Source of the DNA: Thermochromatium tepidum ATCC 43061
GTDB taxonomy: Bacteria; Pseudomonadota; Gammaproteobacteria; Chromatiales; Chromatiaceae
Direction: 5' to 3'
NCBI RefSeq assembly: GCF_009664085.1
Contig: NZ_CP039268.1
Coordinates: 481,501 to 545,500 of the forward strand
DNA: 64,000 nt
Shown here: positions 18,798 through 31,136 of the stretch, one piece after another
Position numbering within the stretch: the first letter of the stretch is position 1
How the letters are laid out: each line of letters starts with the position of its first letter
Position numbers and translations under genes: made by a program
The notes under the pieces: model-generated
What the model was told of the DNA's origin: nothing
Databases searched by the model: none
What the model saw: only the letters and a program-made list of their open reading frames with translations

Positions 18798-19256
18798 TCA
18801 TCCTTGAGATTCCTCAAATCGATCCCGCGCTGCCCGCCACACCAGCGGAACGCCCAACAGCACACTGAGCGTCGTCGTCTCCGGTCTCTGCTCCAGCCGG
18901 ATCAGATGCGCCGGACAGTCGCAGTCGCTCGCCCCAAAGCGGGCCAGTGGCCATGAGGCACCCGGCAAGGTCCCGAGCAAGCGCGCCCAGACATGCTCGC
19001 GCCGCTTTAGTCCGCGTGCGACCCAACAACCCGGAACACGACAGTGCGGACGCAGAGAATCCAGATGCCAGTGCGGCCGTGCGGTCACTCGCCCATGGTG
19101 ACGACAGCGCGCCGCCAGTCCGCCCGGACCCAGCGCACTGCCGACATAGAGCAGCTCCCCGCCGGTGAGCATCAGGGTGCCAAGCCGCCCGATGCGCACC
19201 GGCCCCGAGTGCTCGGGGATCAGCCGGACCAGATAGGTGCCACGGTCATCGCTCAT
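18798..19256 (-). CDS. GIY-YIG-like DUF123 domain protein
   Basis: A 152-aa protein of the DUF123 group, related to the GIY-YIG nuclease fold. Typical pieces are GTYLVRL at the start, LLYVGSALGPGGLAARCRHH, HWHLDSLR and a cysteine pair in CDCPAHLIRL. The biochemical role is unknown; some homologues are fused to endonuclease domains. The ATG pair at 19259/19256 overlaps the end of the upstream DUF1810 gene, which suggests a two-gene unit. The second ATG is taken as the start. Confidence 0.75.
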   Translation of the reverse strand: MSDDRGTYLVRLIPEHSGPVRIGRLGTLMLTGGELLYVGSALGPGGLAARCRHHGRVTARPHWHLDSLRPHCRVPGCWVARGLKRREHVWARLLGTLPGASWPLARFGASDCDCPAHLIRLEQRPETTTLSVLLGVPLVWRAARDRFEESQG

Positions 19257-19695
19257 CATGCCGGGATCCAGCTGACAGGCGTTCCAGCGTCAACCGATCA
19301 GGTTGCCCGCCACAATACCGCTCCAGCAGCCGATGGAACACCGACCCCGGCGGCGAAACTTGGGCAAAGAGCGTGGCACTGGAGCACAGCTTCAGGTCGT
19401 CCGGCGATCCTAGAATCTCCCGTGCTGATCGCCCCTCGATGGCCAACAGCGCCTCGGCACAGTCGCGCAACCGCGCCCCAAGGATTGGATGGTTCAGATA
19501 GGCCCGCGCCTCGTCCAGGTCGCGGAGGGCATAACGGCACGCCATCGTGCTTGATCCGAGCCCAGCGATCTGCGGGAAGACAAACCACATCCAGTGCGAG
19601 CGTTTGCGACCGGCGCGCAGTTCAGCCAGCGCTTGGGCGTAGATGTCACCTTGGGCCTCGACGAAGCGGTTCAGGTCAGGGGCGGTGTTGCTCAT
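19246..19695 (-). CDS. DUF1810 domain protein
   Basis: A 149-aa protein. DUF1810 is recognised from NRFVEAQGDIYAQALAELRAG, SHWMWFVFPQIAGLG, YALRDLDEARAYL and DDLKLCSSATLF. No activity is established for the family. ATG 19695 gives the family-like N-terminus MSNTAPDLNRFVEAQ; the open frame extends 14 codons further without similarity. Its 3' end overlaps the start of the DUF123 gene. Confidence 0.88.
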   Translation of the reverse strand: MSNTAPDLNRFVEAQGDIYAQALAELRAGRKRSHWMWFVFPQIAGLGSSTMACRYALRDLDEARAYLNHPILGARLRDCAEALLAIEGRSAREILGSPDDLKLCSSATLFAQVSPPGSVFHRLLERYCGGQPDRLTLERLSAGSRHDER

Positions 19696-19714
19696 CCGGC
19701 TGTCTCCTACTCCA

Positions 19715-19747
19715 GCCTGCCCGCCTGCACACGGCACGCGGGCAGGC
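19715..19747. repeat. GC-rich hairpin
   Basis: GCCTGCCCGC and GCGGGCAGGC form 10-bp arms around a 13-base loop just upstream of the DUF1810 gene and next to a transposase fragment. A related hairpin is at 34792-34813. Confidence 0.5.
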
Positions 19748-19789
19748 GACGGCAGCGTTCCCAGTCCTCATCAAAGCTCTCACCAGCAG

Positions 19790-19965
19790 GGTGTGCCGCT
19801 CTGCCAAGTGGCTAACCCAGACCATCAAGCGTTATGTCAGGTCTATGACCAACACCTTCCGCCAAAGGCCCTCGGCCATATCGCACCGATTCAGGCGCTC
19901 AAGGGCCGGCACAACAAACGCCTCCAAAGGCTTCAAAAGGCGTGTCTATAATTTCCGGGGACTTG
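19790..19965 (+). pseudogene. 3' fragment of an integrase-core transposase gene (IS3/IS481-like)
   Basis: Broken frames encode a characteristic transposase C-terminus: TIKRYVR, then in the next frame VYDQHLPPKALGHIAPIQAL, then back to FKRRVYNFRGLE. These match the end of DDE integrase-core transposases of the IS3/IS481 group. At least two frameshifts and the missing catalytic domain show it is dead. It lies between the DUF1810 gene and mazG. Confidence 0.6.
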
Positions 19966-20067
19966 AGGGGGTTGGGAGAGTCGGCCCATCGCGCCAAGCT
20001 TAGCGGAGTTCGTTACGCTGTGATACCGTCTCCCAACCGTCAAGCCTTTGCATCACCACGGGCTTCC

Positions 20068-20871
20068 ATGACCGACACCCCGCCGATCGATCGACTCATC
20101 GCCATCATGGCGCGTCTGCGCGATCCTGAGAACGGCTGCCCCTGGGATCTGGAGCAGACCTTTCGCACCATCCTGCCCTATACCCTTGAGGAGGCCTATG
20201 AGGTCGCCGAGGCAGTCGAGCGCGAGGATATGACCGCCTTGCGCGATGAACTCGGCGATCTGTTGCTCCAGGTGGTCTTCCATGCACGCCTGGCCGAGGA
20301 GGGTGGGCATTTTGCCTTCGCCGATGTGGTCGAGTCGGTCTGCGCCAAGCTGATCCGGCGCCACCCCCATGTCTTTGGTACGCTCGAGCTGGCAGACGCG
20401 GCGACCGTCCTGGACCATTGGGAACGACTCAAGGCCGCCGAACGCGCCCAGACCCGGGTCGATGAACCCGGGGCACTGGCCGGTGTCGCGCGCACCCTGC
20501 CGGCCCTGGTGCGCGCCGAGAAGCTCCAGCGCCGTGCGGCACGGGTTGGGTTCGATTGGGATGAGCCCCTGGCCGTCTTGGCCAAGGTCGAGGAAGAACT
20601 CGCCGAGTGTCGCGCGACCCTGACCGATCAGGCCACCCCGAGCGAGCGCATCCACGAGATCGGTGACCTGCTGTTTGCCTGCGTCAATCTGGCCCGCCAT
20701 CTAGGCGTGGAGGCCGAACAGGCCTTGCGCGCCGCCAACCGGCGCTTCGAGCAGCGCTTCGCCCAGGTCGAGCGTGGACTGCGCGAACAGGGCCTCGAAC
20801 CGAGCCCGGAGACCCGCGACGAGATGGAGCGTCAGTGGACGCTCGCCAAGGCCACCGAGCGTCGCGGCTGA
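20068..20871 (+). CDS. mazG: Nucleoside triphosphate pyrophosphohydrolase MazG
   Basis: A 267-aa enzyme that hydrolyses NTPs and dNTPs to monophosphates and pyrophosphate, cleaning nucleotide pools and possibly lowering ppGpp. It has tandem MazG domains: CPWDLEQTF and EEAYEVAEA...[14 protein letters not shown] in the first, and KVEEELAE...[13 protein letters not shown] in the second, both with the E-x2-E and D/E metal ligands. ATG 20068 gives the canonical N-terminus; the open frame runs back to 19942 through the transposase fragment. uvrA starts 6 bp downstream. Confidence 0.94.
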   Translation: MTDTPPIDRLIAIMARLRDPENGCPWDLEQTFRTILPYTLEEAYEVAEAVEREDMTALRDELGDLLLQVVFHARLAEEGGHFAFADVVESVCAKLIRRHPHVFGTLELADAATVLDHWERLKAAERAQTRVDEPGALAGVARTLPALVRAEKLQRRAARVGFDWDEPLAVLAKVEEELAECRATLTDQATPSERIHEIGDLLFACVNLARHLGVEAEQALRAANRRFEQRFAQVERGLREQGLEPSPETRDEMERQWTLAKATERRG

Positions 20872-20877
20872 GCACCC

Positions 20878-23697
<2,820 letters not shown>

Positions 23698-23738
23698 TCG
23701 CTCAGCGACCGGGTGACTCGGCGGCAGACTCCATCGCC

Positions 23739-24131
23739 TCAAGCCCCAAGGGCGTTGGTCACCTGCCGTGCGCTCATCTGACTGGCCTGCGCCTGAAAAG
23801 CGAGCTGGGGATTGAGCACCATCGTCTCCCGAGTCGTCCGCGCCAGGGCGATCGCCTGCTCGGAATCCAGGCCGTTGTACGACCTGGAATCGAGGGTCTC
23901 GGTCGTAGGCGCGCCGGTTTGCTGTAGACGGTAGGCGTCCGAAGAAATCGAGAGGGTGTCGCTGGATGGACCCTGGGTCGGAGACGTCGAGCTGGGGCCG
24001 CGATCCAGCGTCGATGGGGTTACACCAGGGCTGGTCAAGGGGCTGTCGGACCCGGAGTCAACCCGCGGCGACGGATAGGACCTGGTTGCGCCGATCGACG
24101 GCATGTTGCTAGACAAACCAATTTCGTTCAT
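23739..24131 (-). CDS. Small Ser/Thr/Pro-rich protein with a helical C-terminus, function unknown
   Basis: A 130-aa protein that I do not recognise with confidence. The first ~75 residues are low-complexity, rich in Ser, Thr, Pro and Gly. The last ~45 are helix-forming, ending LAFQAQASQMSARQVTNALG. That tail recalls the small putative motility proteins of the YjfB type, but the match is loose. The start is well supported, with GGAGG seven bases ahead of ATG 24131. It has no evident partner and lies between uvrA and the hemerythrin gene. Confidence 0.6.
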   Translation of the reverse strand: MNEIGLSSNMPSIGATRSYPSPRVDSGSDSPLTSPGVTPSTLDRGPSSTSPTQGPSSDTLSISSDAYRLQQTGAPTTETLDSRSYNGLDSEQAIALARTTRETMVLNPQLAFQAQASQMSARQVTNALGA

Positions 24132-24244
24132 AAAAAACCTCCAGGCTTGGCGAATACGGTGTATCTACTCGTACCTCTGCAAACAGTAGAGCCGCTGGAT
24201 CAAGCGAGGGGTCTGGGTCGCGGTTTGAGATCCAGCGGACAGGG

Positions 24245-24793
24245 TCAGTGTCGCACTTGCTCGATAAGTTGACGATAGAGCACCCTGAAGTGCCGCGGAT
24301 CAGGCGCCCCGAACACCGGATCCAGGGTTGGAGCGGCCAACTCGATCTCGATCCAGTCGGCCTCGGTCAGGTATTTGAGCGCCAATGGCAGGGCCTCGCG
24401 CTCCTCTTGGATCAGATGACCACGCTGATTGCCGATCAGGGCACGACCGGCGGCCTCCACGTCCTCGCGCAGCAGCACCTCCTCGCTGAGGATCATCCGC
24501 AGCGACTGGCGGAAGTCCTTGGTCAGGCGGCTTAGACCCGGGTGCTGACGCATGGGGATACCGAAGACCTCAGACGGTTCGACGCCCTTGTCGATCAGAC
24601 GCCGGAAGATCAGATCCTCGGTCGGGTGGTGGACGATGTCGGCATAGCAGTCCATGTATTCGATGAGCGCATCGATCAGCGCGTAGTCCGGCTCGTCGCC
24701 CTCGTGAAAACGGTCGAGCAAGGACTCAAGCAGGTCGAGTACCCGCCGCAGTCGTGCATGATCCTGACCGAGTCGCGTCATGATGGCGTGCAT
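24245..24793 (-). CDS. Hemerythrin-like domain protein
   Basis: A 182-aa four-helix protein with the metal-ligand pattern of hemerythrins: H12 in QDHARLRRVL, H55/H56 with E59 in IVHHPTEDLIF, H83 in RQHPGL, and H126 with E130/E131 in RGHLIQEEREALP. It would bind a di-iron centre and sense or store O2 or NO; which of these cannot be read from sequence. The start MHAIMTRLGQDH could also be the second ATG, four codons in. It stands alone, upstream of and in the same direction as the kinase gene's end. Confidence 0.85.
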   Translation of the reverse strand: MHAIMTRLGQDHARLRRVLDLLESLLDRFHEGDEPDYALIDALIEYMDCYADIVHHPTEDLIFRRLIDKGVEPSEVFGIPMRQHPGLSRLTKDFRQSLRMILSEEVLLREDVEAAGRALIGNQRGHLIQEEREALPLALKYLTEADWIEIELAAPTLDPVFGAPDPRHFRVLYRQLIEQVRH

Positions 24794-24915
24794 GGCTTAA
24801 CCCTCTTGAATAGAGTCGTTTGTGCATCCTACCCTCCTTCGATGTCGTCCGGTTCGGTATCGTCCAGCCCCGCCGGCAGAAATATTCGGTGCGGATGCAC
24901 TGACCTGGGTTCCGC

Positions 24916-25830
24916 TCAGCCGGTGTCGCCCTTGCGTATCCGCTCCAAGCGCGGGTCGTCGATGTGCGGCAGGAGGGCGAACAATAGCTCCTCGGCATCC
25001 TGGGGGCGCTTCTCCGGATCCATCGACATCGCCCAGTCCACCGCCTTGAGCAGGAACTCGGGATAGCGATCCTTAAGGGCCTCGACGGCCGGCACGACCC
25101 TGTCTTCCTTCTGGCGCTCCGGTGCCGGCTGGGGCGTGCGACCGTCCATGCAGGTGCGGATGCTGGCCCCGACCGCATAGACATCGGTCCAGGGACCGAC
25201 CTGACCGCCGCGAAAATATTGCTCGACCGGAGAATAGCCAGCGGTGATGACCTGCCCGCCACGCGAGCGCCCGCGATTAAACGGATGGACCGCGCCGAGA
25301 TCCAGCAGCAGGGGCATGTTGCCGTGACGCAGATGGATGTTGCCGGGCTTGACATCGAGATGGACCATGGAACGCCGATGCAAGAGCGCCAGTGCATCTA
25401 GGATCGGGATGAAGACCTCTAGGATAAAAGAGGTGCTCAGCCCGCCCTTGCGCTCGCGCAGATAGGCCCCGAGATTGCGCCCACGCTCGTTGGGCATCAC
25501 CATGTAGCCGGTATCGTTGGCCAGGAAGAAGGCGAGCACCCGAACGATGTTGGGATGTTTCAGCGACGCCAGTGCCTTGACCTCCTGGAAGAACAGCTTG
25601 CGTCCGTGATGGAGGCTCTCGGCATATTCGATGCTTGCCGGCACCACGCGCCGGTCGCGATCGCGGCGCGCGAGCTTCTTGGGCATGTACTCCTTGATGA
25701 CGACCTCTTCGCCGCTGTCGTCGTCGGTCGCGAGATAGATGAGGCTAAAGCCGCCCTCGGCGATCGGCTTGACGATGTGGTAGCTACCCACCTGGGTGCC
25801 TGGTGGGAGTGTCTCTCGTGCGGCTGCCAT
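24916..25830 (-). CDS. Eukaryotic-like serine/threonine protein kinase
   Basis: A 304-aa cytoplasmic kinase. The glycine loop is AEGGFSLIYLA, the ATP lysine lies in EEVVIKEYMP, the catalytic loop is HLDVKPGNIHL and the metal-binding loop is LLDLGA in place of DFG. GYSPVEQYFRGGQVGPWTDVYAVGA provides the activation segment and APE-like region. ATG 25830 is chosen because the longer frame would cross the divergent yicC start. There is no transmembrane or sensor domain, so the input is unknown. Kinases of this simple type often accompany phosphatase or type VI genes, none of which is nearby. Confidence 0.88.
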   Translation of the reverse strand: MAAARETLPPGTQVGSYHIVKPIAEGGFSLIYLATDDDSGEEVVIKEYMPKKLARRDRDRRVVPASIEYAESLHHGRKLFFQEVKALASLKHPNIVRVLAFFLANDTGYMVMPNERGRNLGAYLRERKGGLSTSFILEVFIPILDALALLHRRSMVHLDVKPGNIHLRHGNMPLLLDLGAVHPFNRGRSRGGQVITAGYSPVEQYFRGGQVGPWTDVYAVGASIRTCMDGRTPQPAPERQKEDRVVPAVEALKDRYPEFLLKAVDWAMSMDPEKRPQDAEELLFALLPHIDDPRLERIRKGDTG

Positions 25831-25983
25831 GATCGGGCAGTGGATCTCCAGGCGGACGTTGACGGGAGTGACTGGATGCGGCCTTCCTCGGTTATGATAA
25901 ACGCTGTTCGGCTGGCTCGGCAGGGATCGAGCCCTGTTCGTCCGCCCACGTGAGACCGCCCCCTCAAGAGACGTCCTTAGCCA

Positions 25984-26850
25984 ATGATCAAGAGTATGAC
26001 GGCCTTCGCCCGCGCGTCGCGGACAGGCGATCTGGGTGAATTGACCTGGGAGGTACGTACGGTCAATCACCGTTTCCTGGAGCCTTGCATCCGCTTGCCC
26101 GAGGAGCTGCGCGGACTCGACATCCAGGTGCGCAACCGTCTGGCGGCGCGTCTCCAGCGCGGTAAGATCGAATGTACGCTGCGCTATGCCCCGGCCCTGG
26201 GTGCCGCGAACGCGATCCGGATCAACTGGCCCTTTGTTGAGCAGCTCCTGGCGGCGGGACGTGAACTCAGCGCGCGCATCGGCTGTACCCAGGAGCCGAC
26301 CCCCTTCGATCTACTGCGCTGGCCAGGCGTGGTGCAGGAGACCGAACCGGATCTCGACCGGCTCGGTGCCGAGGCGCTGGCGCTGCTCGAACAGACCCTG
26401 GATTCGCTGGTCGAGACCCGCGCACGCGAGGGCGCGCGCCTGGCCCAGCTCCTGCGTGAGCGTTGCGAGCGTCTGTTTGAGAGTGCAGCCCGCGTGCGCG
26501 CGCGTCTGCCCGAGGTACTGGTCGAGGTGCGCCGGCGTCTGGCTGAGCGTCTGACCGAGCTGCGTGCCGAGCTCGATCCGACCCGGTTGGAGCAGGAGAT
26601 CGTCCTGATCGCCGCGCGGCTTGACGTCGACGAGGAACTCGACCGGCTCGGCGCCCATCTCGAGGAGGTGCTTGCTGTCCTGACCCGCGATGAGCCGGTC
26701 GGGCGCCGGCTCGATTTTCTGATGCAGGAGCTTAACCGTGAGGCCAATACCCTCGGCTCCAAGTCGTCTGACCTCGCCATCACCCGCGAGGTGGTCGAGA
26801 TGAAGGTCTTGATCGAACAGATGCGCGAACAGGTGCAAAATCTCGAATGA
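25984..26850 (+). CDS. yicC: YicC-family endoribonuclease
   Basis: A 288-aa protein of the YicC/YloC family, RNases implicated in sRNA turnover. The N-terminus MIKSMTAFARAS and the C-terminal DUF1732 region FLMQELNREANTLGSKSSD are diagnostic. It heads a plus-strand run yicC-gmk-rpoZ-spoT, and its stop overlaps the gmk ATG by four bases. The arrangement is common in gammaproteobacteria. Confidence 0.94.
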   Translation: MIKSMTAFARASRTGDLGELTWEVRTVNHRFLEPCIRLPEELRGLDIQVRNRLAARLQRGKIECTLRYAPALGAANAIRINWPFVEQLLAAGRELSARIGCTQEPTPFDLLRWPGVVQETEPDLDRLGAEALALLEQTLDSLVETRAREGARLAQLLRERCERLFESAARVRARLPEVLVEVRRRLAERLTELRAELDPTRLEQEIVLIAARLDVDEELDRLGAHLEEVLAVLTRDEPVGRRLDFLMQELNREANTLGSKSSDLAITREVVEMKVLIEQMREQVQNLE

Positions 26851-27482
26851 ACGACCGATCCCAGCCCAGGGGGCTTTTGTTTATCGTCTCGGCGCCCTCG
26901 GGCGCGGGTAAGACCAGTCTGGTCAAGGCCCTGGTGGAACGCGATCCGGGGCTCATGCTATCGGTCTCCTGTACCACGCGCCCAGCCCGCGCGGGCGAGC
27001 AGGATGGCGTCCACTACCATTTCCTCGATCGCGAATGCTTCGAGCGCGAGATCGAAGCCGGCGCCTTTCTGGAACAGGCCGAGGTCTTTGGTAATCTGTA
27101 CGGCACCCGCGCCGCCGACGTGCACCGGCGTCTCGACACTGGACGAGACATCCTCCTGGAGATCGACTGGCAGGGTGCGCGTCAGGTGCGCGCGCGCCTT
27201 CCCGAGGCAATCTCTATCTTCGTGCTGCCGCCTTCCATCGAGGAGCTCGAACGCCGTCTGCGTGGACGCGGTACCGACAGCGATGAGGTGATCGCCCGCC
27301 GCATGACCCAGGCCCGCGCCGAGCTGGCGCATTTTGCCGAATACACTTATCTGGTCGTCAACGACTGCTTCCAGACGGCGCTCGCGACCTTGGCGGCGAT
27401 CGTCACCGCCGAGCGTCAGCGTCTGGCCTATCAGCGCCCGCGTCTGGCCGCGTTGCTCGACCCCATCGAATCCATTGCCTAA
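26847..27482 (+). CDS. gmk: Guanylate kinase
   Basis: A 211-aa enzyme that phosphorylates GMP to GDP with ATP. The P-loop SAPSGAGKTSL is at about 14-24, followed by the GMP-binding segment SCTTRPARAGEQDGVHYHF. DILLEIDWQGARQVR and the lid with RLRGRGTDSDEVIARR complete the family set. It is translationally coupled to yicC and sits 12 bp ahead of rpoZ, in front of spoT, so guanine nucleotide supply and ppGpp metabolism share an operon. Confidence 0.97.
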   Translation: MNDRSQPRGLLFIVSAPSGAGKTSLVKALVERDPGLMLSVSCTTRPARAGEQDGVHYHFLDRECFEREIEAGAFLEQAEVFGNLYGTRAADVHRRLDTGRDILLEIDWQGARQVRARLPEAISIFVLPPSIEELERRLRGRGTDSDEVIARRMTQARAELAHFAEYTYLVVNDCFQTALATLAAIVTAERQRLAYQRPRLAALLDPIESIA

Positions 27483-27494
27483 AGGGAGACCATC

Positions 27495-27797
27495 ATGGCC
27501 CGCATCACGGTCGAGGATTGCCTCGAACACGTCGATAACCGTTTCGATCTGGTTCTGCTCGCCACCAAGCGCGCACGGCAGCTGGCCAAGGGCGTCGAGC
27601 CGCTGCTGCCGGCAGAGAACGACAAACCGACCGTCCTGGCCCTGCGCGAGATCGCCGCTGGCAAGATCACTAACGCCATGATCCAGGAGGCCCAGCGCGA
27701 GATGGACGACATGGCGGCGGCACTGGAGCAGGCACTGGCTCAGGAATTCGCCACCAGGCTCGAGGACGTGGAATCCGACAGGGATGTCAAGGACTGA
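27495..27797 (+). CDS. rpoZ: RNA polymerase subunit omega
   Basis: A 100-aa subunit that assists folding and assembly of beta-prime and, in proteobacteria, forms one ppGpp site of RNA polymerase. The N-terminus [20 protein letters not shown] and the KRARQL motif are conserved. GGGAG lies a few bases before ATG 27495. Its 3' end overlaps the start of spoT by 14 bases, as in the usual rpoZ-spoT pair. Confidence 0.97.
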   Translation: MARITVEDCLEHVDNRFDLVLLATKRARQLAKGVEPLLPAENDKPTVLALREIAAGKITNAMIQEAQREMDDMAAALEQALAQEFATRLEDVESDRDVKD

Positions 27798-30075
27798 CGA
27801 GGCCAATGCCGACAAGGATCCGACCGCACGGCCTGAGTTGGGTGCGTCCGGTCTAGATGCGGCTGCTCAACAGGTTAGGTCACTCAAGTCTCTAGACCGG
27901 GCGCCGCCCATCGAGCCGCTCAAGCCCGCCAGCGAGACGCGCTATCTGATCAGTGACCTCTGCGCCTATCTGGAGACCTATCTACCGCCCGAGCAGATCA
28001 GCGAGTGCTATCGCGCCTATCTGTTCGGCGCTGAGGCGCACGAGGGCCAGAAACGCAAATCGGGCGAGCCCTACATCTATCATCCGATCGCGGTCGCACG
28101 CATCCTGGCCGAGATGCGCATGGACTATCAGTGTCTGATCGCGGCCTTGCTGCATGACGTCATCGAGGACACCCCGATCGATAAGGCCCAGTTGGCCGAG
28201 GCCTTTGGCGAAGAGGTCGCCGAACTGGTCGATGGGGTCAGCAAGCTCACCAGGCTCGATTTCAAGTCGCGCGCTGAGGCCCAGGCGGCAAGTCTGCAGA
28301 AGATGCTGCTGGCGATGACGCGCGATATCCGCGTCATCCTGATCAAGCTTGCCGACCGACTGCACAACATGCGCACGCTCGACTCGATGAGCCCGGAGGC
28401 CTGCCGGCGCATCGCGCGCGAGACACTCGACATCTTCGCCCCCATTGCCAATCGCCTCGGGATCAACTGGATCCGCATCGAGTTGGAAGAGCTCAGCTTC
28501 GCGCACTACTGGCCGTGGCGGCGGCGGGTCATCCAGCGCGCGCTCCAGGGGCGCAGCAGTGGTGCGCGATTCGAGATGGTCAGCCTGGTCGAGACGACGT
28601 TGCGCCATGCCTTGCAGCAGGAGGGCATCGCGGGCCGGGTCGAGGGGCGTCAAAAACACCTCTACGGCATCTATCGCAAGATGCGCGAGAAGTCACGCGG
28701 CTTTTCCGAACTGGCCGACGTCTTTGCCTTTCGGGTGACGGTCGATCGGGTCGATACCTGCTATCGGGTGCTGGGGCTGGTTCATAATCTCTACAAGCCG
28801 GTGCCCGGACGCTTCAAGGACTATATCGCCATCCCCAAGGCCAACGGCTATCAATCCCTCCACACCGCCCTGATCGGACCCCAGGGCATCCAGATCGAGA
28901 TCCAGATCCGCACCGAAGACATGCAGCGCCTGGCCGAGTCCGGGATCGCTGCGCACTGGATGTACAAGAGCGGGGGCCAGTCCGCCGGCGCCAATCCGAC
29001 CGCACTCGCCGCCGATTGGTTGCAGAACCTGCTGGAGATGCAGCGCGAGGCGGGCAACTCGGTCGAATTTCTGGAGCACGTCAAGATCGACCTCTTCCCC
29101 GACGAGGTCTATGTCTTCACGCCCAAGGGACGCATCCATGCGCTCAAGCGTGGTGCGACCGTGGTCGACTTCGCCTATGCCATCCACTCGGACGTGGGCA
29201 ACACCTGTGTGGCCGCGCGCATCGACCGGCGTATGGCCCCGCTAAGCACACAGCTGCGCAATGGTCAGACGGTCGAGATCATCACAGCCCCGGGTGCGCG
29301 GCCCAATCCGGGCTGGCTGAACTTCGTGGTCACGGCCAAGGCGCGCGTCAATATCCGTGGACACCTCAAAAACATCAAACAGCGCGAGGCCCAGGCACTT
29401 GGGCGACGGCTCCTGAACACCGAACTGGCCGCGCTGGGCACCACGCTTGAGATGCTCGAACCCGTGCGCCTGGCAGCCTATCTGGAGGAGACGGGACTGG
29501 GGAGTCTGGAGGAACTGTTCGGTGAGATCGGACTTGGCAACCGGCTAGCGCCGCTGGTCGCGCGACGATTGGCCGGGGCCGAGGGCGCGGACTCTGAGAC
29601 ACGACTGGACAACCGCGATCTCCATCCGCATCGGCTGGCCATTCGCGGCACCGAGGGCATGGTGGTCAACTTCGCGCGCTGCTGCCGTCCGATTCCGGGC
29701 GATGCCATCACGGCGATCTTTAGCCCGGGACGCGGGATCGTGGTCCATCGTGCCGAGTGCCGCAACCTTGGGGGGCTGGAAGGCAAGCGTGACAAGCGGC
29801 TCGACGTCGAGTGGTCCAAGGAGCCGGAGGGCGAATTTGCCACCGAGATTCGGGTCGAGGTCAACAATCGGCGCGGCGTGCTGGCCGTGGTCGCCGGGGC
29901 GATCGCCGAACTCGGGTCCAACATCGAGAACGTCCAGACCATCGAAAAGGACGGCGTGATGACGGATCTAGAATTTCGCCTCCTGGTCAAGAGCCGTGAT
30001 CATCTCGCACGCATCATGCGCCGGGTGCGGCTCATCCCGGATGTCGATCGCATCACCCGCATCACCCGATCCTGA
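27784..30075 (+). CDS. spoT: Bifunctional (p)ppGpp synthetase/hydrolase SpoT
   Basis: A 763-aa RelA/SpoT-family enzyme. The hydrolase domain is intact: [11 protein letters not shown], and HD in [10 protein letters not shown], with a second set in [12 protein letters not shown]. The synthetase region follows, with [24 protein letters not shown] domain ([21 protein letters not shown]), a conserved-cysteine region ([13 protein letters not shown]) and a C-terminal ACT domain complete it. An N-terminal extension of about 50 residues is variable. ATG 27784 lies within the end of rpoZ. Because the HD motif is intact it is called SpoT rather than RelA. Confidence 0.96.
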   Translation: MSRTDEANADKDPTARPELGASGLDAAAQQVRSLKSLDRAPPIEPLKPASETRYLISDLCAYLETYLPPEQISECYRAYLFGAEAHEGQKRKSGEPYIYHPIAVARILAEMRMDYQCLIAALLHDVIEDTPIDKAQLAEAFGEEVAELVDGVSKLTRLDFKSRAEAQAASLQKMLLAMTRDIRVILIKLADRLHNMRTLDSMSPEACRRIARETLDIFAPIANRLGINWIRIELEELSFAHYWPWRRRVIQRALQGRSSGARFEMVSLVETTLRHALQQEGIAGRVEGRQKHLYGIYRKMREKSRGFSELADVFAFRVTVDRVDTCYRVLGLVHNLYKPVPGRFKDYIAIPKANGYQSLHTALIGPQGIQIEIQIRTEDMQRLAESGIAAHWMYKSGGQSAGANPTALAADWLQNLLEMQREAGNSVEFLEHVKIDLFPDEVYVFTPKGRIHALKRGATVVDFAYAIHSDVGNTCVAARIDRRMAPLSTQLRNGQTVEIITAPGARPNPGWLNFVVTAKARVNIRGHLKNIKQREAQALGRRLLNTELAALGTTLEMLEPVRLAAYLEETGLGSLEELFGEIGLGNRLAPLVARRLAGAEGADSETRLDNRDLHPHRLAIRGTEGMVVNFARCCRPIPGDAITAIFSPGRGIVVHRAECRNLGGLEGKRDKRLDVEWSKEPEGEFATEIRVEVNNRRGVLAVVAGAIAELGSNIENVQTIEKDGVMTDLEFRLLVKSRDHLARIMRRVRLIPDVDRITRITRS

Positions 30076-30116
30076 GTCGCGCGCCAGGGCGTCCGAGAAT
30101 CAAGTCGGATCCTTAA

Positions 30117-30226
30117 GGAAGCGCTGATTGATTCCATTCGTGGCAAAACCTTCTTCCGTAAACCATTGATTTTGTAGGAGCGGCTTCAGCCGCGATTGAG
30201 AGGCACGCGATTTATTCAGCGCTTCC
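30117..30226. mobile_element. MITE-like unit with 11-bp terminal inverted repeats and an internal REP palindrome
   Basis: GGAAGCGCTGA (30117-30127) is repeated inverted as TCAGCGCTTCC (30216-30226), framing 110 bp. Inside is a REP-like palindrome, GTAGGAGCGGCTTCAGCCGC (30174-30193). No open frame or clear target duplication is visible. It occupies the convergent gap between spoT and suhB. Confidence 0.45.
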
Positions 30227-30255
30227 ATAATTCAGTGAAATGCCCCGAGTAGCCA

Positions 30256-31056
30256 TCAGACCCTGAGCCGATCGTTCAGGCACGGCTGGATCAGATCCAG
30301 CAGGGCGCGATGCACCCGCAGATTGCCTGCGACCAGGTTGCCGGTGTCGAGAAACCGGTCGCCGCCTGCCAGGTCGGTCACGGTGCCGCCCGCTTCCTTG
30401 ATCAGCAACGCCCCCGCCGCGCAATCCCAAGGCGAGAGTCCCAGCTCCCAGAATCCATCGGTACGTCCAGCCGCCACATAGGCCAGATCGAGCGAGGCCG
30501 AGCCGGGACGGCGCACCCCGGCTGTGGCCAAGGTCACCGCCTTGAACATGGCCAGATAGGCGTCGATGTGGCGGTGATCGCGGAACGGAAAGCCGGTGCC
30601 GATCAGCGCCCCGTCGAGCGACTGACGATTGGCGACCCGGATCCTGCGGTCGTTGAGCTGGGCACCCTGACCGCGCGCGGCGGTGAACAGCTCCTCGCGC
30701 AGCGGATCATAGACCACGCCGCATTCAAGCTGTCCCCTGTGTAGCAGGGCGATAGAGACGGCAAACTGTGGAAAACCGTGCAGATAGTTGGTGGTGCCGT
30801 CGAGCGGGTCGATGATCCACTGGAACTCGCTGTGGCCGGGCTGCTCGCCGCTCTCCTCGGCCAGGATGGCGTGGTTGGGGAAACGTCCGCGCAGCTCCTG
30901 GACGATGGCCGCCTCGGCGGCACGGTCGACGTCGCTGACAAAGTCGTTGCGGCTCTTGGTCTCGACCCTGAGCTGATCGACCCGATCGGAGAAACGCAGG
31001 ATGATCTTGCCGGCATGGCGGGCGGCACGGATGGCGATATTGAGGCTTGGGTGCAT
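30256..31056 (-). CDS. suhB: Inositol monophosphatase family protein SuhB
   Basis: A 266-aa Mg-dependent phosphatase. Metal-binding motifs are seen in order: LAEESGE, the WIIDPLDGTTNYLHGFP signature near residue 82, and the C-terminal WELGLSPWDCAAGALLIKEAGG. SuhB homologues also act in rRNA transcription antitermination with Nus factors. The gene is divergent from trmJ, with about 80 bp between starts. Length is normal. Confidence 0.95.
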   Translation of the reverse strand: MHPSLNIAIRAARHAGKIILRFSDRVDQLRVETKSRNDFVSDVDRAAEAAIVQELRGRFPNHAILAEESGEQPGHSEFQWIIDPLDGTTNYLHGFPQFAVSIALLHRGQLECGVVYDPLREELFTAARGQGAQLNDRRIRVANRQSLDGALIGTGFPFRDHRHIDAYLAMFKAVTLATAGVRRPGSASLDLAYVAAGRTDGFWELGLSPWDCAAGALLIKEAGGTVTDLAGGDRFLDTGNLVAGNLRVHRALLDLIQPCLNDRLRV

Positions 31057-31136
31057 CGGTTGCGGGATATCCAGGAAGGTCGCTGTATCATAGCGGTCTT
31101 GAGACAGCGAACAGAGACGTGATAATTGAGTCGCTC

